DNA from: Rickettsiales bacterium
GTDB lineage: Bacteria > Pseudomonadota > Alphaproteobacteria > Rickettsiales > UBA1997
DNA: 16,732 nt
Reading direction: 5' to 3'
NCBI GenBank assembly: GCA_031255235.1
Contig: JAIRSX010000037.1
Location: 1-16,732, forward strand
The translations under genes were made by a program, and so were the position numbers. Position 1 is the first letter of the stretch. Each line of letters starts with the position of its first letter. Shown piece by piece: positions 1 through 8,594 of this stretch. Below the pieces are notes generated by a model, which was given only the letters and a program-made list of their open reading frames with translations, ran no database searches and was not told where the DNA came from.

Positions 1-2
1 AA

Positions 3-3000
3 GAACGCAAAAAAAGAATGATAGAAGAGAACGAGCAAAAGAGACAACAGGAAATTGAACAAAGAAGAGCAAGCACTAACTTCTCACGAGACTATAACGA
101 AGATAGATTGGAAAGATTCCTAGCAAAACAGTCTATTTTAGAGAAGAGAAGTAGAGACATAATCAAAGAAAAAGAATCAGAACTTGATTCTTTGGAGAGT
201 CAACAGTCAAAGAAATATAACACAGAATTGATGGATGACGTTATTGCTAACACAAGGAAGGATATAAATGCATTTATAGACAAAATCATGTCCATTGAAG
301 TAGTTGAGGAAAACGAATACAGAAAAAATATTTTAAAACAAAAACAAAACGCATGGAATGAAATGGTTGAGTTATTAAACTCACAGGGTATAGACGATTC
401 TTATTTTAAAGAAACAAACCCATACCCAAAAACAATTGAAGATTTGTTAACACAATACGAAATAGCAACGAAAGACAAACGGAAGAAGGGTAACAATTTT
501 GTTGAAAATGATGAATTCGACCAAGCAGCGAAAGCAATTGGTCTGTCCTATGATGATTATAAAAAACTAACAAGATTTAGACAAGAGTTTTTAAGAGAGA
601 AGCTAAAACAACCTCTTGAAGATTTAAAAAAGGCTAACAAAATTATAGAAAAGGAAAGAGACAAGAGCAGACGTATCCTGGAAGAAAACATCATTTTAAA
701 AACAGAAATAGATAAGTTCGAATCAATGAGTGAGGAAGGTTACAGTCCATTTAATGTTATAAAGGAATCACAAAATGACATCGATAGAAGAAAGAATTTT
801 GATAGAGAGTTGAGAATAATTAGAGATTTAGAAAAACGAGATCATATAAGAAAAGTATTTGAAAGGGGTGGAAGTGATGAGTATTTGTTTAAGTTAATGA
901 GACAGGCAGTAAGAGATCAGATAATTGAAGATTACACACAAAATATAGATACAATACTAAGCAGCACATCTTCTATAACCAAGAAAGGTGACATTTACGG
1001 AAAAGTAACCTATGAAGACAGTGGACTATTTAAAAAGTTAAAAGAAGTAAGAAAGATGGGAGAAAGAAAAACAAAACAAGCGCTCGAAGAAGGAAATCAC
1101 GACCCACTTGTTAGAAGAATGTTGGAAATACAAAAAGGAATATATGATGATAGAAAAGCAAATGATACAATCTATAGATATGAACCTGATGAATCTCTTG
1201 TGAATAAAATAAAAAATTTAATGTTTGATTTGAGTAAAGTTGTAGAAACGTCTAAAAAAGAGTTAAACGAAATGAAGTTAAAAAATCTTGAGGAAACATT
1301 TAAAATAACTAATGATGTTTATATTGATATCCTAAAATCACCAACAAAAAAGAAGGCCAATATAGATTGGTTAGTTGAAAAGGCGGCCAATTTAAACAAC
1401 TTTATTGAATTCATCACAAACAAAGAAACATCAAAAAAATTATCTCTAACAAGAAATGAAATTGATTACAAAAACGCGCTATTCAAAAAAACAACAGATC
1501 TTTTTGATAAAATAAAATCTGCTTTAAACGTAACAAGCGACGATATGTTATTGACCAAACTAAAAGATTTAAACGAACCATTATTTAAAGTAAAACCAGA
1601 AGCAAGAGATGTTTTAGGAAATTACATTGTAGAGCCTGTTAATATAAGTAAGTTGAATCTCATTTATATTCAATTACAGTTACGAAACCCCGAGACGGCA
1701 AAGAGTATCAAAAAGTATTATGCAAATGATATGGCAGAAATTAGAAGCTATATAGGATATTCAAATGAAGAAATCGAAAAAATGAGTGAAGATCAAAAAA
1801 TCGACAGAGAATTTAATGGTGAAAACGTAAGCAACACCATGGATCCACAATTGTTAAAAATTGCAGATATACTATTTGAAAGCACCCAGGACTGGGAAGA
1901 GTTAAACCCATATTACATAATAGAATATAATACCGATCTCGGAAGAGTAGATAATTACTTCCCTCGTTCATCATATCATACAACTGCATTTTCTGCCTTT
2001 AATCATAACATACAGGAAAGAGACAAGACTATTACAGCAACTAAGCATAGAGAATTTAATGCAGTTCCACGTCTCGACATGAACCCTATACTGATGGCAA
2101 TAAGGCACGCCGAACAAACAGAGTATGTTAAAAATATAGCTACAAAATACAAGAATGTAAGGACTATTTTAACAAACGATAAAATAAAACAGGCAATTGT
2201 CAACAAATATGATAATGATTTTTACAATGTTCTTATGAGACAGCTTCAAAGAATAGGACTTAGTAATTATACACAAGAATCAAAGATAGATCAAGTAATA
2301 GGTGAACTGATTGGAAACCTCGCCAACTCTGTTACTAACACCGGAAGGGTTGCGATTAAACAATTTACATCTGCGCTATCCTATAGTGACGGACTTCCTA
2401 AAAAACAATATTACAAAAATCTACTTGACACCATCATGAACCCCAAAGAAGCATCTGACTTTTTACATAAAAACTCTGAATATATAAAATATAGATATAA
2501 TAATAGTGATACACAGGATATAATAAAAGAGATGAGAAATTACGATAAAAACCCTCTTTTTAAGAAAATAGATTGGTTACGAAACAACAAGGTCACAAAA
2601 ATATTCGATTATATTATGTCTCCTGGCGGACGAAGTCTCTTAGAATGGGGTGATTATGCGAGTGTCGTGTTTGGAGGATATGCAAGGTATAAAACAAATA
2701 TACAAAATGGAATGTCCCATGAAGACGCAATTGCAGATTTTGAAAAGCATACTACAGAAACACAGCAATCTGATCTTAAAACTCTTAAATCTGATTTTGA
2801 AAACGGAACAGGTATTGGTCATACCCTTGTAACATTGTTTAAATCTCAAGATTTTCAACAATTGAATAAAGTTTTAGAAGCTGATATTATGTTTATGAAT
2901 AAGGAAGGAACAGGTAAAGATGTTATAGATAAATATTTACTTTACAAAGTATTGCCTTCTATTCTAATCAGATTAATGTTGATTCCTGTTTACAAAAAAG

Positions 3001-3296
3001 TAATTGATGAGTTATACAAAAATCTATTGGCAGATGACGATGAAGAGAAAAAGATAAAAAAGAAGCAAAAGAATTATGGATATATAAATTTAAGAACATT
3101 GTTATGGACATTAATTGATATAACACCGTTCGCAGCAACATTTACAGTCAGCGGAACAGATTTGTTTAACACAGGAGACAACGGAAAATTAGACAAGCAA
3201 AAACTTATAGAAACAGTGATTGGTGGTGCTACAGGTTTGCCAGGACATAAAACAGTTGAGACTATTAAGTCACCATTTAAATTAATAAAAAAGTGA
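3..3296 (+). CDS. Large phage virion/ejection protein, C-terminal part (5' partial; LPD38-like C-terminus)
   Basis: The frame is open to the window edge. The first ATG (18) has no Shine-Dalgarno and continues a Lys/Glu/Arg-rich helix, so the true start is probably upstream; residues here count from that ATG. Residues 1-600 are charged and coiled-coil-like. From about 640 it resembles large podoviral virion proteins: a YFPR motif (647-650), a QFTSALSY...LP segment (about 781-794), then GGRSLLEWGDYASVVFGGYA and a TETQQSDLKTL stretch (about 913-923), the pattern of the C-terminal domain called LPD38 in large polyvalent phage proteins. Hydrophobic helices follow (about 972-996). Such proteins are usually packaged in the head and ejected with DNA; that role is inferred. 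The protein ends in SPFKLIKK, echoed by the 575-aa protein. It lies 7 bp upstream of the next gene, probably in one operon. No enzymatic motif is visible in this part. Confidence 0.75.
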   Translation, partial: ERKKRMIEENEQKRQQEIEQRRASTNFSRDYNEDRLERFLAKQSILEKRSRDIIKEKESELDSLESQQSKKYNTELMDDVIANTRKDINAFIDKIMSIEVVEENEYRKNILKQKQNAWNEMVELLNSQGIDDSYFKETNPYPKTIEDLLTQYEIATKDKRKKGNNFVENDEFDQAAKAIGLSYDDYKKLTRFRQEFLREKLKQPLEDLKKANKIIEKERDKSRRILEENIILKTEIDKFESMSEEGYSPFNVIKESQNDIDRRKNFDRELRIIRDLEKRDHIRKVFERGGSDEYLFKLMRQAVRDQIIEDYTQNIDTILSSTSSITKKGDIYGKVTYEDSGLFKKLKEVRKMGERKTKQALEEGNHDPLVRRMLEIQKGIYDDRKANDTIYRYEPDESLVNKIKNLMFDLSKVVETSKKELNEMKLKNLEETFKITNDVYIDILKSPTKKKANIDWLVEKAANLNNFIEFITNKETSKKLSLTRNEIDYKNALFKKTTDLFDKIKSALNVTSDDMLLTKLKDLNEPLFKVKPEARDVLGNYIVEPVNISKLNLIYIQLQLRNPETAKSIKKYYANDMAEIRSYIGYSNEEIEKMSEDQKIDREFNGENVSNTMDPQLLKIADILFESTQDWEELNPYYIIEYNTDLGRVDNYFPRSSYHTTAFSAFNHNIQERDKTITATKHREFNAVPRLDMNPILMAIRHAEQTEYVKNIATKYKNVRTILTNDKIKQAIVNKYDNDFYNVLMRQLQRIGLSNYTQESKIDQVIGELIGNLANSVTNTGRVAIKQFTSALSYSDGLPKKQYYKNLLDTIMNPKEASDFLHKNSEYIKYRYNNSDTQDIIKEMRNYDKNPLFKKIDWLRNNKVTKIFDYIMSPGGRSLLEWGDYASVVFGGYARYKTNIQNGMSHEDAIADFEKHTTETQQSDLKTLKSDFENGTGIGHTLVTLFKSQDFQQLNKVLEADIMFMNKEGTGKDVIDKYLLYKVLPSILIRLMLIPVYKKVIDELYKNLLADDDEEKKIKKKQKNYGYINLRTLLWTLIDITPFAATFTVSGTDLFNTGDNGKLDKQKLIETVIGGATGLPGHKTVETIKSPFKLIKK

Positions 3297-3303
3297 GGAT
3301 ACC

Positions 3304-3537
3304 ATGGAAAATATAAACGAGATAGTATTTAAATTGATTAACATATTACCACATAGTCTATTGATTATGTCTGTAACATCGATTTTTCTTAAGAAGTTAT
3401 TCGGAGCAGATAGAAAAAAGAGAGACGACGATCAGGATAAAAGAATAGATATAATTGAAAACAAAATATCCAGTATTTGTAATACTCAAATAGAGATATT
3501 GGATATACTAACTAAACCCAAGGAGGGAAAAAAGTAA
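3304..3537 (+). CDS. Small single-pass membrane protein between large virion protein and portal
   Basis: This 77-aa protein has one hydrophobic stretch (about residues 8-29, rich in Ile/Leu) and then a highly charged segment (KKLFGADRKKRDDDQDKR) leading into a short amphipathic helix. This suggests one membrane helix with a cytoplasmic tail. A GAGG sequence sits 6 bases before the ATG, and the stop codon is immediately followed by the portal start, so it is part of the late operon. Size and topology would suit a one-helix holin or an accessory lysis or membrane protein, but no family was recognised and no endolysin is nearby to support that. It could also be a minor virion component. Confidence 0.65.
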   Translation: MENINEIVFKLINILPHSLLIMSVTSIFLKKLFGADRKKRDDDQDKRIDIIENKISSICNTQIEILDILTKPKEGKK

Positions 3538-5358
3538 ATGTCTGAAAATAATAAAAAACTGAATCAGTTAGAAGAAAGAGTAATAAATCTTACAAGTGAA
3601 GATATAAACTCACTCAAGGACCTATCACAGGAGGCCTTTAAAAATAAAACAAGGTATGAATCATTATGGAAAGATTCTATGATGTATTGTGGTTTATTCA
3701 ATGATTACAATCAACAAAATCAGAACGACAGAGAGACACCCGGTGAAAATGAAATAAATGATTCTCAACCGTCTGTATCACTTAATAAAAGCACAAAGGG
3801 AATTCTATCAATACTGCTAGGGTCATTTCCTTTTTTTACATTAAAACTTAAAACTAAAATTGAAAAAACAGTTGACAAAATAAACTCTCCATTCTCCATC
3901 ACTGACATAAAGGACATCATTGCAGAATTATCAAAAGAGATTAATGAAGAAATTATGGAAAAGAATACAAATTTTCCTTCAAAAATGGAATCACTTATCA
4001 AACACTATCTTGTTACAGGTAATTGTGCAATTGGAGTATATAAAAACAAACCTAACACGACAAAATATAACATCTCAAAGTTGTTTTTTACCATATATAC
4101 AGTTAACGATGTGGCATGGTCTCTGGGATATGATAATGAGCCAGAAAGCTTTTTTATGAAGTATAAATGGACAGCAGATTTTATAGTAAAGACAATATGT
4201 TATGATGAAGGTATGTTGAACAATTCAGCTTTTGAAAACCTTCCGGAAAACATCAAAAGAGAATATTCGAATTCGTCAACCAAAAACATGGAACATGATA
4301 TTCAGTTTATACTTATCCCTAATAAGTACAAAAACCCCGAAGCGACAGAAGGAATTCTTTCAACTAATTACATAGGTTATTATGTAGAATTCAGTAGCAA
4401 CAAAGTTCTTAAACAAACCTTTTATTATGAAAACCCCATTATAACCATAAGAAGCAACACAGATACCAATGAATCATATGGGAAGAGCGAGATTACCAAT
4501 TGTATTGGAGACATCAGAATGTTAAACAAAATCACAGGAGATGCCGTTGAGAGTATACAGAACTCTGTAAATCCATATCTTGGAGTTTTAGCAAACGCCC
4601 TTGATAAGACTAGTAGAGACAAAATTGAACTAAAAAGAGACGAGCCTATTATTTTAAATGAAACACAAACACCATCAAAAGGTAACCCTATATTTCCTAT
4701 ATTACCACAAACGGACATATCAGCTACACTCCAGTTCGTCATTCCAGAAAAGAGACAACTTATTCAAGAAACTTTCATGACTGACGTTATAATTGATTAC
4801 ATGAATAAAAACCAAATTACTGCTACTGAAATAACACTTAGAAATAACATAAGAAATAAAACTCTTTTTTATATGATTCTGAAGTTCAAAAACCTTTTAG
4901 ACAACGTTATTTTTATATCATATCAAATTATTAAAAAAGAACATCCGCAGGCGGCCATTTTTCAGTTTTTAGACAGTATTAGCTCCAATTGGTTCGAGAT
5001 TGAATATAATACAGAAATAACCGAAATCATGAGAACTAGTGATATAAGTAATATTATGAACTATATTAACTCAATAAAAACAATTGCCAACGGACTACCT
5101 CCTGAGATTCAACAACAGATCATAAAACGAATTGATTTTAATAAAATAAATACTTCTTTAGACAACCTTTTTAACAAAAGCACCATGCTATTTACGGAGG
5201 AAGAATTTGAACAGATGCAACAGGCAGAAGCACAAGCAATGGCACAACAACAGGAAATGCAAATGTTGACTCAACAAGCCGAACTGAATAAAATAAACAG
5301 TGAAGCTTATAGAAACCAAAAGGCAATACCACAATCAAAAGAGGAGGCAGCATGGTAG
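3538..5358 (+). CDS. Phage portal protein (podoviral head-to-tail connector)
   Basis: The portal is the dodecameric ring at one capsid vertex through which DNA is packaged and leaves, and to which the tail tube attaches. The 606 residues fit the T7 gp8-like head-tail connector family. Visible pattern: an N-terminal helical region with YESLWKDSMMYCG, a hydrophobic stretch around KSTKGILSILLGSFPFFTL, then LVTGNCAIGV (158-167), ESYGKSEITNCIGDIRMLNK (312-331) and TATEI (428-432), which match the conserved tGxaxxxV, YGxGxxxxxxxDxxxLNxL and TAtEv motifs of these connectors. The C-terminus (about 555-606) is Gln/Glu/Ala-rich and coiled-coil-like, as in many portals. An AAGGAGGG sequence lies about 11 bases upstream of the ATG. 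The stop overlaps the next start (ATGGTAG), so translation is probably coupled. Confidence 0.85.
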   Translation: MSENNKKLNQLEERVINLTSEDINSLKDLSQEAFKNKTRYESLWKDSMMYCGLFNDYNQQNQNDRETPGENEINDSQPSVSLNKSTKGILSILLGSFPFFTLKLKTKIEKTVDKINSPFSITDIKDIIAELSKEINEEIMEKNTNFPSKMESLIKHYLVTGNCAIGVYKNKPNTTKYNISKLFFTIYTVNDVAWSLGYDNEPESFFMKYKWTADFIVKTICYDEGMLNNSAFENLPENIKREYSNSSTKNMEHDIQFILIPNKYKNPEATEGILSTNYIGYYVEFSSNKVLKQTFYYENPIITIRSNTDTNESYGKSEITNCIGDIRMLNKITGDAVESIQNSVNPYLGVLANALDKTSRDKIELKRDEPIILNETQTPSKGNPIFPILPQTDISATLQFVIPEKRQLIQETFMTDVIIDYMNKNQITATEITLRNNIRNKTLFYMILKFKNLLDNVIFISYQIIKKEHPQAAIFQFLDSISSNWFEIEYNTEITEIMRTSDISNIMNYINSIKTIANGLPPEIQQQIIKRIDFNKINTSLDNLFNKSTMLFTEEEFEQMQQAEAQAMAQQQEMQMLTQQAELNKINSEAYRNQKAIPQSKEEAAW

Positions 5359-7079
5359 TAGTTCCAAAATCAGATCCATACATAAAACAGGCTGAACAAA
5401 TAGCGCCAGTGGTTCCTAGTAGTACAATGATAGCTGCTAACGCCATAGGTAATGCGGCAGGTAAAATAGGTGATATAATGCTTGCTACAAATGAAAAGAT
5501 AGCACAATTCGAACTCGAAAATAATAGAAACGATTACATTGCAGAATACGATCTAATGACAAAGCAATATCAACAAGAATATCAACGACAACCCGATGAA
5601 AAATTAACCAAACAATACTATTCTGATGTTAAAAAACTGAATGAAAAATACACAAAACAAGCACCAGATATGTATAAAGGTCTTTTTGTAAATCAAATTA
5701 ATGACATAAATTACAAGAACGGCGGAGCGGTTGAGTTGTGGAAAAACCAAGTAGATTTAAATTACCAAACAGAAAAATTCAACGCAGGAGTAAACCAAGT
5801 AATTGGAAGTATGGGAGAGGCAGGAGCAAGAGGAGAAGATATAAACCCGTATATGATGGCACTTAAAGGAAGAGAACAACAAGCAATAGCATTGATGGGA
5901 GATGTTGCAGGAAAAGAGTACACACAAAAAGCTAGTGAAAAAGCAGTCAACTCTTATTTTAGCAATTTAGTTTTGTCAAACCCGGTTAGAGCAATGGATA
6001 TTCTTAAGGAAGACACTCTTGAACCCACAAGAAGGAAAGCGTTGATTAACGTCATGGGTACAAGCAAAGTAAACCACTATCTAAAAGAAGCAAAGAAAGA
6101 AGCAATTGAACAGCAGAACTGGCAGGAGCATGTAACTGATAAAGTCATTCATGCAGAAAAGGTAAATTTCTACAAAAAATCCCTGCAGGAAAGATCTATG
6201 AATGCTGACGACATCGATACTTTGTTTAGTGAAAAGGAAATAACAGCGGCAGAAGCGTATAATCTTTACAAAATAGGAGGTTATAACTATGGAGAAAGAT
6301 ACGGTCAATTACAAGCTATTCAGGAAGAGAACAAAAAGAAAAAGGAAAAAATATCTAATGCAGAAAAGGAAGTCAGAAGTACAGAATTATTAATGAAAGT
6401 AAATATCCTTGGCAATAACGAAGAAGACATTGAGGATACTATCAAAAAGTCAGAAGAAATACACAGAGATTTATTGGAAGCTAGAGCAAACAATCTTATA
6501 ACAGATTCAGAGTATGAGGACTACAATAGTCTAGTCCAACAAAAGACAAACAAAGTACTTGTGGCAAAATCTAAAAAGGAATACGATGGTAAAGGATTCT
6601 TCGATTACAGGCTTATAGATAATGATTTGGAAAAGTATATCAAAAATCTAAATGAATCAAACAACTTCACAATTGATGGTGATACTTTAAAGAATACACT
6701 TACTGACAAGCCATTAAATAAATTAGAACAAAAACAATACTATTTGTACAACAACACATTGCGAAAAATAGCTTTTAACAAAATCAATCAAAATACTAAA
6801 AGACACGCAGAAATAACCAACTCCCCTTTTGAAAACAGTATAGACTATTTAAACACTCTTGAAGTAAAAGATAGAGATAAGTTATTGAAACAAGCATCAA
6901 AGGACGCCCTAACAGAGTTTGCAAGTACCTATAAAAACATAGATAGACTCCAATTAGAAAACAAATCTATTCTCCAAATAAATAATATGATTATGTCCCA
7001 GGATACAAAGGAAAGGCAAACATTTATAATAAACAGTATCAACACAAAAAAACCGTTCAAGTTAAGAATCAAAAAATAA
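5352..7079 (+). CDS. Helical virion protein, probable internal/ejection protein (scaffold role possible)
   Basis: This 575-aa protein is almost wholly helical: an Ala/Gly-rich N-terminus (NAIGNAAGKIGDIM, about 31-44), then long Lys/Glu/Gln-rich helices. The segment around residue 210 (SNPVRAMDILKEDTLEPTRR) resembles the DPxxAxxLL...R repeats of podoviral internal virion proteins that form the ejection apparatus. The C-terminus is basic (KKPFKLRIKK) and nearly matches the end of the large protein upstream. It starts with a GGAGG four bases before the ATG and overlaps the portal stop. It occupies the slot between portal and capsid where a scaffold gene usually lies, but is much longer than usual scaffolds and shows no scaffold signature I recognise. 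Ejection protein is the favoured reading; scaffold, or both, is the alternative. Confidence 0.6.
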   Translation: MVVVPKSDPYIKQAEQIAPVVPSSTMIAANAIGNAAGKIGDIMLATNEKIAQFELENNRNDYIAEYDLMTKQYQQEYQRQPDEKLTKQYYSDVKKLNEKYTKQAPDMYKGLFVNQINDINYKNGGAVELWKNQVDLNYQTEKFNAGVNQVIGSMGEAGARGEDINPYMMALKGREQQAIALMGDVAGKEYTQKASEKAVNSYFSNLVLSNPVRAMDILKEDTLEPTRRKALINVMGTSKVNHYLKEAKKEAIEQQNWQEHVTDKVIHAEKVNFYKKSLQERSMNADDIDTLFSEKEITAAEAYNLYKIGGYNYGERYGQLQAIQEENKKKKEKISNAEKEVRSTELLMKVNILGNNEEDIEDTIKKSEEIHRDLLEARANNLITDSEYEDYNSLVQQKTNKVLVAKSKKEYDGKGFFDYRLIDNDLEKYIKNLNESNNFTIDGDTLKNTLTDKPLNKLEQKQYYLYNNTLRKIAFNKINQNTKRHAEITNSPFENSIDYLNTLEVKDRDKLLKQASKDALTEFASTYKNIDRLQLENKSILQINNMIMSQDTKERQTFIINSINTKKPFKLRIKK

Positions 7080-7080
7080 T

Positions 7081-7109
7081 TTGTTAAAAGAAAAATAACA
7101 TAATAATAT
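7081..7109 (+). promoter_or_regulatory. Candidate sigma70-type promoter for the capsid gene
   Basis: TTGTTA (7081-7086, 4 of 6 matches to TTGACA) is followed after 17 bases by TAATAT (7104-7109, 4 of 6 matches to TATAAT). The start would fall near 7116-7118, just before the GC-rich leader. AT-rich DNA gives such matches easily, so the placement, in a 155-bp gap ahead of the most highly expressed virion gene, carries much of the weight. Confidence 0.4.
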
Positions 7110-7116
7110 AAAAATA

Positions 7117-7200
7117 TATCAGGCCGAGGCAGATGATGGGTCGCCGTGAGTTCCCAGAGCATTCAGATTAAGTAACGACTATCTGATTAAGTGCAAAGGT
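7117..7200 (+). promoter_or_regulatory. GC-rich structured 5' leader of the capsid mRNA
   Basis: About 60% of 7121-7165 is G+C, against AT-rich surroundings, and it is non-coding. Two hairpins can form: GATG (7132-7135) with CATT (7160-7163), enclosing TGGG (7137-7140) with CCCA (7154-7157); then TCAGAT (7163-7168) with ATCTGA (7181-7186). GGC 7128-7130 could pair with GCC 7143-7145 as an alternative or pseudoknot. An eight-base direct repeat, GATTAAGT, occurs at 7166-7173 and 7185-7192. The rest of the leader (7201-7234) is U/A-rich, with no Shine-Dalgarno near the capsid ATG; the only AAAGG is at 7195-7199, about 35 bases upstream. No known riboswitch or ribozyme class was recognised. The role is inferred: mRNA stability or translational control of capsid. 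Confidence 0.4.
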
Positions 7201-7234
7201 AAATTTCTTTTTTATTATTAACTTTAAACATTTT

Positions 7235-8179
7235 ATGTCAGACATAATTGTAAACGGTAACATTGAAAGCTCCCTTCAAACAGCTTTTGTTGAAACCTAT
7301 TATATCTTGGCGAGACAAAGACAGAGCTATCTCGCTAATACCCCAGCGATAATTCATAGACCATTTAAAGGTCAGGCGTTGGCAATCTCAAGGGCAGGAG
7401 CCGTTAAACTAAATGAGGATAATAGCAGAAACCCTCTTAAAAACTATACACCTTATACTTTTGACAGACGATTCCAAACTAAAAGGAGCTTCACACTTAC
7501 TATACCTATAGACAGGCATGACGTCTTCGATGCTATAGCCGATCCAAAAAGTCCTATACTTCAAGCCATTATTGACGAAAAGAACAAACTTTTCGACAAA
7601 GTAGTTCATGAAGCAGCCATTGCAGATGTGAGAGTGGGTGACGATTACGGTACAAGCGAAGTTATAACTGCTTTGCAAGATGGTGTCGTATTCATTGATG
7701 CGACAAGTGCTTACAACTTTGATACCCTAAGAGAGCTCAAAAGAAGCTTCGGAAACGTACAGGGTGGTTTCAAGGTAATTACACAGACTCAGACTGAAGA
7801 GGAAGCACTCTTTGCCGAAGAAAAGTTCATAAACTCACTTTATAGGCAATCAATTGGTGGTGCAGATGGTAACACAGTCAACCCTATGAATTTGAACACT
7901 ATTCTCGGTTTCAGTATTATCAGTGCCTACCAGGGTAGTGATAATGGTCAAAGCGGAATTGGTACTATTGAAGACCCTATTATACCTGAGGATGGAGGCG
8001 TTAGACATTGCTTATGTCTCGCTGAAAACTCTATACAAGCCGGAGTTACAGAATTGGATATCAATTTCCAAGAGTACGATCCTCTTTACGCCCACTCTTC
8101 TTCTATCACATTCAATATAAGAATTAGTGCCGTTAGATTGGATGGAAGATTAGTAAGAGTAGTTAACACAACAATTTAG
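7235..8179 (+). CDS. Phage major capsid protein
   Basis: This 314-aa protein has the size, position and sequence texture of the podoviral capsid group annotated as phage capsid protein (Phage_capsid_2-like). It has an N-terminal segment with FVETYYILARQRQSYLANT, a basic extended-loop-like region (FKGQALAISRAGAVKL, then YTFDRRFQTKRSFTLTIPID), a helix around DPKSPILQAIIDEKNKLFD like the HK97-fold spine helix, and a beta-rich C-terminus ending in ISAVRLDGRLVRVVNTTI. It probably forms the icosahedral shell with the portal upstream. Unlike its neighbours it has no Shine-Dalgarno next to the ATG; the preceding bases are U/A-rich. It appears to have its own promoter and a structured leader. The next gene follows 8 bp after its stop. 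HK97 fold is inferred, not seen. Confidence 0.8.
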   Translation: MSDIIVNGNIESSLQTAFVETYYILARQRQSYLANTPAIIHRPFKGQALAISRAGAVKLNEDNSRNPLKNYTPYTFDRRFQTKRSFTLTIPIDRHDVFDAIADPKSPILQAIIDEKNKLFDKVVHEAAIADVRVGDDYGTSEVITALQDGVVFIDATSAYNFDTLRELKRSFGNVQGGFKVITQTQTEEEALFAEEKFINSLYRQSIGGADGNTVNPMNLNTILGFSIISAYQGSDNGQSGIGTIEDPIIPEDGGVRHCLCLAENSIQAGVTELDINFQEYDPLYAHSSSITFNIRISAVRLDGRLVRVVNTTI

Positions 8180-8187
8180 GAAAATCT

Positions 8188-8592
8188 ATGACAGAAGTTT
8201 TAGTTAAAAAAATGATAATAGACAGTGATAAGCTAGTCTATGGTGATAACCTAATAAAGGTTGTCAGAGGCAATAAAGTTTTTTATAGCATGAAAGTGTT
8301 GTCAGAAAGTGCTACCCAATGGGCAAATGCTACCTTTACAATTAATGCAAACACGGAATCTAACAGCACAAAACTTGCCACCTACGCATTCGCCGCATCA
8401 GGTAACCCTGTAGGTATGGTAGAGATGTTTGACTTTACAGCTATCAATAAGCAGCTCAAGGATTTAGTAAGTGGGGGAAATTTGTGGAATAATTTTGAAA
8501 TAGTTTTGACTATAGCGAGATCCGGTGGTACAGGTGACGTTGGTGACAGAGTATTTATTGAAATTAGCACATCCGACGAATTATCAGAATAA
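8188..8592 (+). CDS. Small beta-rich virion protein, possible capsid decoration protein
   Basis: This 134-aa protein has alternating hydrophobic and polar residues typical of beta structure (KLVYGDNLIKVVRGNKVFYS; EIVLTIARSGGTGDVGDRV), Thr/Asn/Ser-rich loops, no signal peptide and no membrane helix. An AGGA overlapping the capsid stop codon serves as ribosome binding site 6 bases before the ATG. Its place between the capsid gene and the gp11-like tube gene is where cement or decoration proteins are often encoded. No family was recognised from sequence, so decoration is a position-based guess. A head-completion protein is an alternative. Confidence 0.6.
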   Translation: MTEVLVKKMIIDSDKLVYGDNLIKVVRGNKVFYSMKVLSESATQWANATFTINANTESNSTKLATYAFAASGNPVGMVEMFDFTAINKQLKDLVSGGNLWNNFEIVLTIARSGGTGDVGDRVFIEISTSDELSE

Positions 8593-8594
8593 AA

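Noticed and set aside
18..20. ATG at 18 as the true start of the large virion protein
   Set aside because: There is no Shine-Dalgarno, the frame is open to the window edge and the upstream codons (ERKKR) continue the same charged helix.
4425..4742. 105-codon minus-strand frame inside the portal gene
   Set aside because: It is antisense to a well-supported portal frame, has no ribosome binding site, and is composed as a shadow frame.
7121..7165. Phage attachment site resembling a tRNA end
   Set aside because: The GC-rich stretch lacks a recognisable T-arm (GGTTCGAATCC-like) and lies in the middle of the structural genes, where attP is not expected.
7117..7200. Self-cleaving ribozyme (hammerhead, twister, HDV-like or pistol) in the capsid leader
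   Set aside because: I looked for the conserved cores (for example CUGAUGA...GAAA) and did not find them; only generic hairpins can be supported.
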